Below are positions 22,914-34,525 of a DNA stretch of 64,000 nt, piece after piece. The translations under genes were made by a program, and so were the position numbers. The notes under the pieces are model-generated. The model was not told where the DNA came from. It worked only from the letters and a program-made list of their open reading frames with translations, and made no database searches. The DNA comes from Gymnothorax reevesii. Taxonomy: Eukaryota; Chordata; Actinopteri; Anguilliformes; Muraenidae. Position 1 is the first letter of the stretch, and the number at the start of each line of letters is the position of its first letter. The stretch covers positions 37,837,430 to 37,901,429 of the forward strand of contig CM056588.1 of NCBI GenBank assembly GCA_029721435.1, read 5' to 3'.

Positions 22914-23479
22914 TTATATTTTTTTCATGGGAATTTCCGGGCAAAAATAAATGAAATAGACAGGAAGTTTCGCATTGAAGTATCCACTGTGAGATCTCAT
23001 CACTCCTTTGCAATTTTTAGGGAAATTAATTTTTAGTGAGATATCATTCTCAATGCATTTCCATATGGACTGCAATATTTCTCATAGGCAGGTCTTCACA
23101 AACTTTATCATCCAGGTGATCCCACAACAGCTCTTTGAGGTTTCAATCAGGTGATTAAGCTGGCCACCCCGTATTCTGTAATTTCGTTACTACAAAGTTC
23201 CTGCAAAGTTTGGATTAATGTTTTGGATAATCGCCTTGTTATGACAGAAAGTTTCTCCCTTCAACCAGTGAGAAAATCGCTTAATCCAAACTCTTCAGTT
23301 GTAGTATATCCGCAAAATTAGTTTTAATGGCACTTGATTAAGCAATTCTCATCAAATTGTTGGCTATTTAGTGGCTGAACAGCATGTTGGAGAACTGAAG
23401 AAGATATTCACACCTGAGTACCAGTGCTTATTGCCAATTAGCTGGCGGGATATTTTTATGAAGAAAATTGTACACACTG

Positions 23480-24575
23480 CCAGAGTTTCTTAACTGAGCC
23501 TACTCAGTTATTTCAAAAACACAGCTATTTTAAGCCAAAATATGTATAAAAGATCATAGAAGAAGGAAAGTGTTGCATTTACACTGTCTGGGTAATTTTA
23601 TAGTCTAAATGTGCAATAGCACTGACTCATTGTCATGGTTTAATTTCAAACCCAATGTGCTGAAGCCAGGACAACAAAAGTGTACTGCTTACCAGACACG
23701 AGAGCTCGTTTCAAAAACCGAAAAGCACAGAACGAGAGATCAGGTCAAAATAACATTGATGCTGTCGTAATCACGGCCATAGCTGAAGGAAATATAATTT
23801 CCGTAAATACCGTCGTTCACCTCACTATCAATTTCGCCTCTTATCAGCCACATTTCGCGTGACGTCACTTCGCCAGGCCAGATTTAGCCGAGGTGATGCC
23901 TCGCTGACTGTTGTGTTCTTTTTATAATCCCTGTGAAAGAAATAATGACGACGATACTGGTATATGAATGCATGAAAGAAAGGGCTCTTTGTCTCTCTGA
24001 ATGCAGAGAAAGGACAAAAAGAGAGAGAAAAAAAATTTACCTCTTTTAAGTATAAAAGAGAAATCAAATACATAAAAATTTTTTTGTGTCCTATGCATCA
24101 GAAACGGAAGTCCAACTTCCTCTGATAAGACCCTCTGTTTCTATAGTTTAAAAAACCTGGACAAGGAGAGAGGAGCCAGTCCCTTTCAGACACTTCGAAT
24201 CCATGCCAGCAATCCCATTAAAACAATTGAACAGCTCATATACATATTAACAACTCACAGTGCGTTCTTAATCCAATTGCAACTCAACCCACAGCTCCCC
24301 AAAGAAAAAAGCGCATTTAATTCCCAAATCTCTCTTGGTAAAACATGCCTCTCAGCTGCCAGCATTAGTCACTGTCGTACATAGAACTCCTTGTCTAAAG
24401 AGACAGATTTTCAACCAAAGACATATGCAGCAGACTACATGTATAGTCAAGCGCTCATTTCAATGACTGATTTGTTCCAAAATCAATTCTGTTGGCTCTG
24501 TTGTTTGAAAGGAACCCCCAAAAAGGAATGAACCTGAATTTCCATTATCTCCCGAGCAGACCCTGTTTCAATTGA
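23480..24575. other. Intergenic, no supported feature
   Basis: No gene found; small frames only. Confidence 0.45.
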
Positions 24576-24580
24576 TTAAA

Positions 24581-25610
24581 TGTACCACCTCAGCCCTGAG
24601 CTACAGACCCGGGCCCTGTAAACTTTATGTAACAGGACTGCTCAGAGTTACAAACCTCATACGTGCAAACATTACATAACACTATAGCGCAGAGTTGCAG
24701 ACCTTGTCACTGTAAACATTATGTAACACTGCAGCCCAGAGTTACAGACCTCATATCTGTAAACATTACATAACACTATAGCGCTGAGTTACAGACCTTA
24801 CCACAGTAAACATTACATACCACTTCAGCCCTGAGATACAGCTACTGCCGCCATAAACATTATGTAACACTAATGCTCAGAGTTACAGATCTCATACATG
24901 TAAACATTACATAACACCATAGCCATAAGTTACGAACCGTGTCACCATAAACATTATGGAACTCTACAGCCCAGAGTTACAGACCCTGTCCTTATAAACA
25001 TTCGTAACACTACAGTCCAGAGTTACAGATCCTGTCCTTATAAACATCAAAGAATACTTCCCTTATTAATGTGACATACCGTATCAGCACTGGATTACAG
25101 ACCCTGCCCCATGATAGGCCCTGACATTACAGGTTACAGACCCTGTCCCAATAAACATTATATACAGTAACTCTACAGCACAGTGTTTGAGACCCTGTCC
25201 CTAAAAACATTCCATAACACTACAGCCCAGATTTACAGACCCAGTCTCAGTAAAGATTACATAATTCTACAACCCAAAGTCACAGACCCTGTCCCAATAA
25301 ACATGACATGACACAACGGCCCAGAGTAAGAGACTCTATCCCAACAACTTTTGTGTGACACCACAGGAAAGAGCAACATACTTTCTCCCTGCAAACATGA
25401 TGTAACACTAGAGCCCAGAGTCACAGACCTAGTACCGGTACCTATAAACATTACATTACTTAAAAGCATAGAATTACAGACCTTGTCCCCATAACATTGC
25501 ATAATACTACAGCCCAGAGTAACAAACCCTGTCCTCCTAAACATTAGAAAACACAACAGCCCAGAGCTACAGACTGACTCCATGAACTTTACAGGCCAGA
25601 ATTACTCTGT
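24581..25610. repeat. 47-bp minisatellite, about 20 units
   Basis: The marker (A/T)GAGTTACAGACC recurs at 24597, 24644, 24691, 24738, 24785, 24832, 24879, 24926, 24973 and 25019, spacing 47 nine times running with one step of 46; beyond that the phase is disturbed but units continue to about 25600. The consensus contains CCCAGAGTTACAGACC, a TGTCCC(A/C)(A/G)TAAAC part and CATTA(C/T)(A/G)TAACACTAC. Individual units differ at many positions although the period is kept. The open frame through 25257-25583 is a by-product. The array lies about 300 bases beyond the 3' end of exon D. Confidence 0.85.
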
Positions 25611-25858
25611 CCCAATGGACATTACGCTGAGTCAGGTACATCGTAGCTCCTGCTGAGGGGGAAAGTTTGTAAATCTGTACATTTCCCCAGGTGCTGAGAT
25701 CAGAAAACTTCAGGCATTTTCAGGGTGGTCTGACTGTAAGTCATTTACAGTCCATTTGTTATCTCCTTTCATCTTTTTATGCCTCTCTTGCTCTACCTCT
25801 CTTCCCCAATCTCTCCCTCCCACCTCTGCACACAGATATACAAGCATGTTCATGCACA

Positions 25859-25860
<2 letters not shown>
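25611..25860. other. Sequence between minisatellite and exon D
   Basis: Nothing recognised; on the gene's strand this would be intron or 3' flank following exon D. Confidence 0.35.
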
Positions 25861-25861
<1 letters not shown>

Positions 25862-25909
<48 letters not shown>

Positions 25910-25910
25910 C
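25862..25910. repeat. (CA)n microsatellite, UG repeat in the transcript
   Basis: More than twenty CA units with one interruption. In the minus-strand transcript it is a UG repeat that begins about 5 to 10 bases after the proposed donor of exon D. UG repeats are known binding sites of TDP-43 and CELF proteins; a regulatory role here is inference. Confidence 0.85.
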
Positions 25911-25915
25911 CAAAC

Positions 25916-26053
25916 CTCTGCTCATTTGGGTGGTACCTCTTATCATCGGGAGATTCCTGGGTCTCTGGTACCTCCTGCAGGTCTGGTAGGTCAGCAAAGT
26001 CATCCTGCTCAGCCAAGCCAATCGCCAACGAGAGAACCACCATCTTACCCTCC
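25916..26053 (-). CDS. Exon D of unnamed spliced gene
   Basis: The acceptor on the minus strand is a long CU tract then TTGTTGTGTGTAG before 26053. The first base completes a Leu codon begun in exon C, and the frame reads EGKMVVLSLAIGLAEQDD, then FADLPDLQEVPETQES and a hydrophilic end with DDKRYHPNEQ. A hydrophobic, probably helical segment is followed by an acidic, Pro/Glu-rich tail, which looks conserved and not like repeat translation. Three donors are possible: after 25916 (phase 2, 138-nt symmetric exon, chosen), after 25937 (phase 2) and after 25972 (phase 0). None is a strong consensus. I do not recognise the family. Confidence 0.65.
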
Positions 26054-26067
26054 CTACACACAACAAC

Positions 26068-26069
<2 letters not shown>

Positions 26070-26099
<30 letters not shown>
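26070..26099. repeat. (GA)n microsatellite forming exon D polypyrimidine tract
   Basis: About 14 GA units on the plus strand read as (CU)n in the transcript, ending about 16 bases before the exon D acceptor. CU-rich tracts bind PTB. Its length can change by slippage, so the acceptor strength may be length-polymorphic. Confidence 0.85.
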
Positions 26100-26100
<1 letters not shown>

Positions 26101-26204
26101 CAGCAATTCTGTCAGCCAAAAATTAACAGAGGGTGAGAATTAAATATGACTATATTATATTATCACAACACGACCTACGTATATCTTGACTGTGTATCAG
26201 ACTG

Positions 26205-26480
26205 CATGCGAGTGTGGGTGTATGCGTACACATGCGTACGCCTGTGCGCGGGCGTATGCGTACGTGTGTATGTGGGCATATGCGTACATGTGTGTGTGGG
26301 CGTATGTGTGTGTGTGTGGGCGTATGTGTACATGTGTGTGGGCGTATGTGTACGTGTGTGTGTGGGCATATGCGTACATGTGTGTGTGGGCGTATGCGTA
26401 TGTGTGTATGTGTGGGCGTATGTGTACGTGTGTGTGTGTGGGCGCATGTGTACATGTGTGTGCGTGGGCGTGAATGCGTA
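26205..26480. repeat. TG-rich minisatellite, about 24-bp units
   Basis: GTGGGCGTATGTGTACATGT-like units recur with TG spacers of variable length. Alternating purine-pyrimidine runs give Z-DNA potential. All open frames here (both strands, up to 144 codons of repeated CVCVWAYV or TPTHTHIR) are translations of the repeat, not genes. Confidence 0.85.
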
Positions 26481-28895
26481 TACTTGAATAATTTTTGGCT
26501 GTAGGAATTTGCTGACATCAGTGTTGCCACAAATGTTTCCCAACGATTTTGCAGCACATTTTGCAGGTTTCTTATCCTGCACATAAAGCTCCTTTGAATT
26601 TGAGCAGTGGAGTACGGACTAGAGAGGGTAGGAGAGAGGGATAGTGAGGGAAATTCAGATGGAGAAGAGCGAAAGATGGAGAAAGGGAGATGGGGAAGGA
26701 GAGATGGAGAAGGGCTGGAAGGAGTGAAAAAAACAAGATAAGGGGTGCAGTGACGTGAGAAATATGAGCAGCAATGAAATTAAACACACTGGAGGAATGA
26801 AAGACGCAAGAAAAGGCAACGAAAAGGATGAAAAAAGAAGAGGAAGAATTTACTGAAAAGATAGACGCACAGTTCCTGTTCAGTCATGCAATTCGGTCTC
26901 CCTGTTAAAAGGAAATGATGTCGCTGTGAATGAGAACACATATAAAGACTTCCATAATGAACTCTGTTGTCAGAGCAATGAGTTCAGGTTATCATATCGC
27001 CATGAATCTCCTTCCTAATGAAAACCACACACAGGACGGGAAATGAAACCTGGCGCACTTATTCTGAGTTGATAAATACACACACGCACACACATACACA
27101 AAAGGCACAAACAGACACACACACGTGCACACAAACGCACACACGTGCACACGCATACACATAAACACGCGCACACACACAAATGCAATCTCTTTCCCTC
27201 TCTATTATGTATATCAAATTGTTTGTTTGTCCAACGTGTTACCAGTCAGCTATGGGTGAAATTGCTCCTAACACAGGGTGACATTAATTTGAGGGTTACT
27301 TTATTAGAGAGTTCGTATTCATGTGCATCTGCCGCAGACCAGTGCAGTGGCCAAGCTAACCTGGCTATAAAAAAAATGCACACACCCAGAAACTCGCAAA
27401 CGCGTGCACGCACACACACAAACACACACTCACACGCGCACACACAAAATCCCTTTTTACTCCTGCTCCAGGTGCCCCACCCCTGGCTCCTCTCCCCCAC
27501 CCCATCACATGGTTCAGATTCAGTTGAGCCCAATTAAAAGAATCTGGACTAATTGTTTCTATTTGAGAGCTGCGCAGAGCTCAGTGTGTCACTCTTTCTG
27601 GGTCACTTCCTGCACTCCTCCCCCTCTCCTCTTTTCTAATTTTACACATCCCTCCGTTCTCAGTCTTCAGCCTTTTCCTCTTCATCTTTCCAACAGTCTT
27701 TTCCACCCAAATCCAGAACCATCCCTCTTCTTTTTCCTCCACTCCTCTCTGCAATTCATCTTCCACAATGACTTCTTCTCACTCTCTCTCGCTCCTACGC
27801 TATCTCTCTCTTTGTCTATTCTATTCACTTCAAAGTGCTCTGCTTTTTTAGCAACGCAAATAGCAGCACTAGCTTTATTCCAATAACCAGCGCGGATCTG
27901 AATTGTAAATTGCAATGCAGCTCCAGCAACAGTATGGAAGGTAAAATAACAAAGAGTAAGTGATTTTTGCTGCAAGTGCGTACACGTGTGCCGTGCGCTT
28001 TTACGTGTGCTGATGTGAATTACTGAGCTGAGGGCACTGAGAAAAACGCGGATCATCATTCCATTTTCCGGACGAGGGATGGCGCTGGGGTTTAATCAGT
28101 CCAGTTACACAGCTAAACCGGAATCCTGCTTCTTGCGACAATGGACATCCGTTTAACACACGAGGCCCTATTTTTGTGCCTTTGTAAACGGAAACCCACA
28201 TGGCGGAAATGTTGTTCGCAATTTCCTCCATCGCAAACAACATGTTTATCCACCTCCATCCAGATTGGTAGTTTCCTGCTCCAAAATAACAGCATCTCAA
28301 GGGGTTGGTCAACGCGGAAGGAGACATGTCATTGCCCTGTGCAATTTTCGTATCACTTCATTTGCATTTTGACTCAAACAAACTGCCTTTTAATGCTAAT
28401 GTTTTGCTCTATGGTTGTTTCATGGGACTAAATCACAGCCAACGGAACTGTTTGCAAATCCACACATATTGTTTTCTTCCTATTTTCATTTTTGTTAGGT
28501 ACTCCATAAATAATCCCTGCAAAATTGTGGGAGGGTCCCATATGAAGGGGAGGGTGAAGGGGTATTTCTATATACAATATTTTCTTTGTTTAGAGGAAAT
28601 ACAAATAATAAACTTCACACTCACCCGTGTTTTGATACCGTGAGTGCTGTTTTGCATATGGCTTAAATTGCCCATATATTATCATAAAAAATGCATTACC
28701 TATCCCTTCAAACGCCTCCACACTCGGAGCATGCTTCTCTTAGGACCGAAGGAGGCGGCACTACTGCAAATTTGGAGCTTGTTCTTCATCTGACAAAATT
28801 GCCAGTTCACCATGGCATTAACGCGCTGGTTTTAAAAGGAATGACAGCGGCTAAATGACAGGCCTTCATGGAACAAAACCCCCAACACACCTACA
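26481..28895. other. Intronic, CA and CT tracts, no exon recognised
   Basis: CA-rich runs at 27075-27182 and 27375-27450, pyrimidine-rich stretch at 27590-27830 and A/G-rich stretch at 26610-26740. The open frame at 27404-27886 is made of CA and CT low complexity. Confidence 0.5.
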
Positions 28896-28899
28896 GGTA

Positions 28900-29600
28900 C
28901 AGTGCTGTGAAAATGTATTTGCCTCCTTCGAGATTTAAGATTATTTATCATATTTTAACATTTCAGATCATCTCACTTATTTCAATATAAGATGAAAATG
29001 AGATTTTTTGCAACAACCAAGCAACCACCGCAATCAAACATTAGCAATAATTGGCAATGAGTCTTTCGTATTGCGGTAGAGGAATTTTGGCCCACTTGTA
29101 TTCGCAGAATTGTTTTAATTCAGCCGCAGTGGAAGGTTTTCGAGCATGAACTGCCTGATTTAAGTCATGTCACAGCATTTCAAATGGCTTTACGTCAGGA
29201 CTTCCACAAGGCCCTCCGAAACCTTCATTTTGTTTCTTTAGAGTCATTCTTGGATCATTGTTCTCCAGCCTTAGGGCACAAACTGATGACTGGACATCCT
29301 CCCGCAGGATTTTCAGGTCGAGAGCAGAATTCATGATTCCATCAATTATGGCAAGTCACCAGCAAAGCAGCCCAAGACTATCACACTACCACCACTGTCT
29401 TTGATTGGTGGAGAGATATTTTTATCATGGAATGATGTATCAGCTTCAGGTCAGATGTAATGAGATCCATGTCCTCCAGAAAGTTCAACTTTTGACTCAT
29501 CAGCCCACAGAATAGTATCCGCAAAAGTCCTGGGGGTCATTAAGACCCTTTTTTGGCAAATGTGAGATAAGTCTTTGTGTTCCTTTTTAGACGGTCAGTT
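28900..29600 (-). mobile_element. Tc1/mariner fragment, CAGTGCTGTGAAAA family
   Basis: Starts with the terminal repeat CAGTGCTGTGAAAATGTATT after a TA (28898-28899). On the minus strand the text encodes a decayed transposase: segments around 29050-29200 and 29480-29560 (for example TTCAACTTTTGACTCATCAG on the plus strand) match a widespread fish Tc1-like family from memory. It has many indels and stops, and the far terminus is missing. The same family contributes a 3' end at about 61430-61725. Confidence 0.7.
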
Positions 29601-30604
29601 GAATGTGAGATTGTGACTGTTGGTGGTATAGAAATGCAGGAACAACTTAGATTTGAAAGGCTCAGCAGTTCAGAGCTGCATGATTGGGAGAAATCTGCTA
29701 TTTTAACTTAGTAAGAATGTATGACACTGTGCATGATGAAGTACGCAAGGATTACGCTTACATCATTGGACTGCCATAGATCGACTTCAAGACAATAATC
29801 CCTTTTGATTGGCTACCACTGAACAACACTTTTTGCCTCATCTGTCTGGCAGGATAAACTGAAGACATTTGAGGTATTGTAACATAATTTTTAGTAAAAT
29901 ATTTTTCTGTGTTCTACAATCAATTGAATGCTTAGTAGTTTTTTTTACAGGTTAAGAATGTTGTATACATTTTCCATCCTAATTTTGTCACCCCATCTCT
30001 GAAAGCTTCGAAGGGCCAGAAAGTACACCACTGACGCTTTTTTTTTACTTCCTGATGGCAACAATTCCATTAATTAGCAAATTCAGATGTTTGTGAGGAA
30101 ATATTGAGGAAGTCTTACTCTACCCACTTGGATTGTATCTCTGCTAATAATCTGCTAATGAAAGCCAGGTCTGTTAAACTCGCCCCACCTCTCGCTTGCC
30201 CTGCCTTCTTTCCTCACAGAAGTGCGGTGTACATCAGGACAGGAGCTCACTGCTGCTCAGCGTGTGAGGGGCTAAATGGGTTCCCTTACAAGTACACACA
30301 CACACACACAAACAGCACGTACAGAGAGCTAAATATACAAATGAATTCCAAAGACACACTCAATGTAACACACATGCAAACACACATATATACTATGTAA
30401 ATGTATGCGCACATGCCCACAGCACACACTGTCATTCTCACTGTCAGACATACTCACAAACACACACTCACACATGCACACACAGATGTGAAGATGCAAC
30501 TGCATGCACCCGGGATTTGTCTCTCTCTCTCACACGCACAAACACTTAGACACACGGATTCCGAGATACCAGTGCATGCATTCAAAAATACTGTCTCTTT
30601 CTCT

Positions 30605-30637
<33 letters not shown>

Positions 30638-31135
30638 CGCTCTCAAACTCACATATGCATGTACACTCAGTGAAGATATAACAGCACTTATCCAAAAGTA
30701 TTCTCTCTCGCTCTTCTACACACACACACACACACACACACACATGCACATACGCACATTTATGAAGATACAGGTGCATGCACATGAAAGGGTTCTCTCT
30801 CTTCCTCCCTAGTCTCTCTCGCTTTCTCTCACATATGCGCACACACACACACACACACACACACACGATCACGCACACACGCACACACAGAGTACTCCAC
30901 TGCACAGCAGAACAGAGCCCCTCTGTCATTGATGCATGTGCTCAATGGCTCGATGGCAAAGCATCACCAGAGGTAAACAGCAGTGCCTTCAGCAGAGGTT
31001 AAACACAGCTGGCACTGCTAAAGACACCATCCCACTCCTCGGCACGCACCCGGACACTCCAGATTATCACCTCCGCCAACTCACAGCCATCACGCTTACA
31101 GCACTGCTGCGCATTATAATAACATTTAAATAGTG
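29601..31135. other. Intronic, dense CA and CT microsatellites
   Basis: CA runs near 30295-30310, 30716-30745 and 30838-30868; CT runs near 30610-30640. Frames here are low-complexity artefacts. No exon recognised. Confidence 0.5.
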
Positions 31136-31137
31136 TT

Positions 31138-31275
31138 GTAATTTAGCCGATGCTTTCATCCAAAGCTGCTTACAGTTGATCAGACTTAGCAGGAGCCTAT
31201 CCCACCTGGAGCAATGCGAATTTAATGCCCTTGTTCACAGGCCCAACAGGTGCAGTCATCTTATTTAATTTATTG
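31138..31275. repeat. Interspersed fish repeat fragment
   Basis: TTTAGCCGATGCTTTCATCC, AAAGCTGCTTACAGTTGATC and CCTGGAGCAATGCGAATTTA are landmarks of a very common teleost interspersed repeat that I recognise from memory without a secure family name. No coding capacity. Confidence 0.5.
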
Positions 31276-31679
31276 CTTATGTGCAGTGGGATCAACTCAT
31301 TTTCTTCAGGAGTCCCAACATAAAAACACTAGAGTGCACATGCAAATACAAAAACATTAGCACACAAATTGGTTTACAGAAATTACACCAATTACAGTGG
31401 ACCACAAACAACATTACGGGAGATCCGTACACAGAACCGTAAACACATAAAAAGGAGAAAAACACCTCAGATTACAATCAAAGGACATGTTGGGGGGTCG
31501 TTACTGATGATGGTTTTAGTGATGATAGCAGCATTGGGATTTCATGAGCCAAGCTTTTACGTTTTTTTCATCCTGAGAATGTTCCAGTGTCCCTGATGTT
31601 GATGGCTACCGCCTGAAAAGGCAGTGACCTGTGAGACTGTGATGTTGCAAATAGCTTTTGCTGTCAGGAACTAATAGCA

Positions 31680-31775
31680 ATCCACTGAGTGATTGATGTG
31701 TAGCGCCCACCTGAGGGACGGCACGGCAACCATTTTGTGCCCGAAACATCATCACACATCAAGAGGTAAGGAAGA
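31680..31775. repeat. Interspersed fish repeat fragment
   Basis: GATTGATGTGTAGCGCCCAC, ACGGCACGGCAACCATTTTG and CATCATCACACATCAAG match another common fish repeat remembered in the reverse orientation (ending in ...GTGTAGCACCC-type text). The family name is uncertain. Confidence 0.4.
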
Positions 31776-33000
31776 GGGGGGGGGGAAATTATTGAGCCAG
31801 TTAACCTGGGAAATGGGGAATGAAGTTGATTTTGAGAAGAGTCTGAACCAGCCCAAACACCTGGGAACCACCTTGGTTTTGAAAACAGCCGCAAAAACTC
31901 ATTGATATCCACAAAAATTGGGATGAATGTCTCAATTTGGCAAGAAAGACTCACAAAAAAATACAGCCTCAAGAAAACTGACACATACTGGATCCCCTGT
32001 GAAAATTGAACAAATTAGCAGCATCTGGCTGTGCTGACCGTGCATCGCTTTCACACACGGAGAGAAAATGGGGAGAGATAAAACGTCTCCTGCAAACTCA
32101 AAACGCGACCTCAGTGGAGGTCGAGATCGACCAGGGGTCAAACACACGTTTACGAGTTCTCACTGAAGTGAGGAACTGTTAAGGCTGGCAGATAAATGAT
32201 GATTGATGATGGGGCTACTTCGGGTGGACACCTCAAAGAGGTTCCTCATCACGGGTATATGGAATAGACACGTCTAAAACACAAGTCAACACACGTGCAA
32301 GCCTGCAAAATATTCAGCGATGAAAGGCTTCATTTTCACATTGGTACCGGCATGTCTCTCGTAGCTGTCGTCAACACTTCATGGTAAGCATTCGTTTTTC
32401 TTCGATGAGCTAAAATAAGCATAAAAAGCCACACAGATTCTGAATGCGTCGACTGTATATTTTTGAGACAATAAATGCACAATGTCTGCCTGATACTCAG
32501 TTGTACAACTCAGTATTAGATAGAATGATAAAAAAACAAGTGGTGAGCAAGTAAAATTTGATGATGAGAAAGGTTTATGGATGAACGGAAAACGTGTGAG
32601 GGACACTGAGGGCCACTGAATGAAAAGTAAAAGAAAAAAAGAAATGGCTCTGTCTTCTATTTACCCACCACACCTAACCTGGTATTACATAAAATACTAG
32701 GGGCGAATGGGGTTGACGTTTGTGTAGCCTCAAACTGGCTCAAATGAGTGAGAGTGTGAATGAGAGGGACTGACCTATCAGGCTGAAGTGGCGGGTAACA
32801 GTGAGAAGATACTTCAACAAAAGATAGGGTAAACAGCCCTGGCTGAGCGATAGCTATGCAACACAGAAGAAAGACGACCGGTTGTTCAAATGAAATAAAT
32901 GGCTGAGGGGAAAAAAAAAAAACGTTCAAAACCCCTGCAGAGGTCAATATTGTCCATAAGAGTAAGAGATACACATGAGCCAGACAGGGAATCACCTGGG
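31776..33000. other. Intronic, no supported feature
   Basis: No exon or clear transposon end was found. Confidence 0.45.
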
Positions 33001-33510
33001 AGAGCGTCAGCGACTCACAAACAAAAGTTAGCAGGGCATCACAGAGATTCACAGGCTTGGAAACAGCAGGGACATGGTGCACTCACAGATTCACATGATA
33101 GGAGGGAGTCACAGAGGACAGAGTCAGTTTTTCATCCACTCACAGGCTGGGATGGATCCCTGCGAGTCAGTGAATCACAGACCCAGCAACAGCAGAGATT
33201 CACAGGACTGCAGGGGCTCAGAGGACAGAGTTCATAGCTCACAGAGTAGTCCGTAACTCAAAAACTCACAGGGCAGCAGGGACTCACAGAGGAGACAGTC
33301 AGTGGCTCACAGACTCAGAAATCGCACAGACTCACAGAGGAGAGGATCGGTCACTCGGGACTCCCAAGATGGCAAGAACTCACAGAGGAAAGAGCAAGTG
33401 ACATGGATTCACAGGACAGGAATGACTTGAAGAGTCAGAAACAACAGGGAGTCACAGAGCATAAAGGCAGTGACTCACAGACTAAAGCACACAGGGACAC
33501 CACAGCCAGC
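33001..33510. repeat. Degenerate tandem repeat beside exon C
   Basis: GACTCACAGAGGA-like blocks recur at 33281, 33329 and 33376 (spacings 48 and 47) with looser copies at about 33110 and 33450; CTCACAGACTCAG blocks alternate with them. The array lies within the first 500 bases of the intron after exon C on the minus strand. The period is close to that of the 24.6-25.6 kb array but the unit sequence is different. Confidence 0.55.
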
Positions 33511-33523
33511 CATGTAAACTCAC

Positions 33524-33841
33524 AGGAAGGATTTGACGTCCAGGCCGCGGTTCTTGATCTGCCCCATCATGTGGTCCCAGCTGCCAGGGTTTGTGTGCGC
33601 ATGTCCGCTTCCTGTGCCCCGGCCGGCCCCCCGCGCTGCCCTGCTGGGGGGTCCCCGGGGGGCCGGGGGGCCCTGATGCAGCTGCCCCAGGCTCTGGGAG
33701 GTGGGAGGCACAAGGGCAGTGTGGGGCAGGGGTTGCTGGAGGCTTTGCTGGCGGAGCAGGGTTCGGGGCCTGGCCGGCCCACCGGAGGAGGGAAGGGTCT
33801 CAGTTGCGGATGTGGAAGACAAGGGAGTGGACTCTCCAAAA
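33524..33841 (-). CDS. Exon C of unnamed spliced gene
   Basis: The acceptor CTCTGTCCGGTCAG precedes 33841 after a C/T-rich tract, and the donor is GTGAGT after 33524. The first base completes a Ser codon from exon B and the last two bases begin a Leu codon finished by exon D, so the exon is 318 nt and symmetric (phase 2 at both ends), 105 full codons. The product starts FGESTPLSSTSATETL, contains a RTLLRQQSL basophilic-kinase-like site, a Pro/Gly/Arg-rich middle and a better-conserved-looking end, GSWDHMMGQIKNRGLDVKSF. GC content is far higher than the neighbourhood. The same frame stays open upstream of the acceptor to 35028. Family unknown. Confidence 0.75.
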
Positions 33842-34119
33842 CTGACCGGACAGAGGAGAAGAGAGAGGCGGGAGCGAGGGAGGGAACGACGGCATCGGCA
33901 AGGCGGGGGACGGGGCAGGAGGCGTAGGAAGGGAGGGGCAAGGAGGAAGGGGCGGGGATGGCGGGCAGGGCCAGGTGGGAAAGAGGAGTGTTCAGGAAAA
34001 GGAGAGGGAGGGCAAGTGGAATTGAGGGAGGGGAGGTGGGAGGGGCCCCACCGACAATGGGCAGGGCCAGACAGACAATAGGAGGGGGCGAGGTCACACA
34101 GGGAGGCGCCAGGATAGAT

Positions 34120-34375
34120 GAGTGACAGGGGGAGGCGGGGAGACAGAGAGGAGAGAGAGAAGAGAGGGGTGATGGAGGGAGGAAGGGATGGACAGGAAAG
34201 GTTGAGAAAGGGGGGAGGGCAGGGGGGAGCAGGGTCAGAGTTTGTGGGGGGCGGGGAGAGGGAGGCGGGAAGAGGAGGGGGTGGAGACAGCAGGAGGAGG
34301 AGGGAGAGAGAGAGGAGGGTCAGACAGCAGCAGTAACAGCAGTAGCAGAAGTAGCAGTAGATCCCACAGACAGCA
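34120..34375. repeat. G/A-rich low complexity and (AGC)n tract
   Basis: Purine-rich on the plus strand (GGAGAGAG variants), then CAGCAGCAGTAACAGCAG-type triplets at about 34325-34360. In the gene's sense strand this is a long CU-rich stretch. Open frames through it are low-complexity. Confidence 0.7.
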
Positions 34376-34525
34376 GGCATAGGGTGAGACTGCACTGCAC
34401 GGGCTCCGTGCGTGGGCGTATGCAGCCGTCCAGCGCCTGCCTGCACACCCTGCGACTGTCCGACGCACGTCAGCGGCATTTGTCTGGCTCCAGCGTGTGG
34501 CTGCACAACTCGTTTTAGCATGGTT

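Larger units (their letters stand above)
22515..23400 (-). mobile_element. Degraded Tc1/mariner-like element
   Basis: Reading the minus strand, about 23175-23041 encodes a broken form of the catalytic C-terminus: WPA, stop, SPD, stop, NLKELLWDHLDDKV, which aligns with the WPAQSPDLNPIELLW block of Tc1 transposases. A CCTCAAAAGTATGGAATCAC stretch near 22515 looks like a degenerate terminal repeat. A palindromic MITE (22738-22913) is inserted in it. The bounds are approximate. Confidence 0.55.
26054..33523 (-). other. Intron between exons C and D (7.5 kb)
   Basis: Proposed intron of the minus-strand gene. Its donor is GTGAGT at 33523-33518 and its acceptor is the AG at 26055-26054. It contains the (GA)n and TG-rich tandem repeats next to exon D, several CA-rich tracts (27075-27182, 27375-27450, 30290-30900), a Tc1-like fragment and two interspersed fish repeats. 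No further exon was recognised within it. Confidence 0.6.

Noticed and set aside
24581..25610. CRISPR-like array
   Set aside because: The 47-base units are contiguous and diverged, without unique spacers between identical repeats, and the DNA is vertebrate-like.
26146..26584. Long open frames of repeated Cys/Val/Tyr or Thr/His residues on both strands
   Set aside because: They are translations of the TG/CA minisatellite in different frames.
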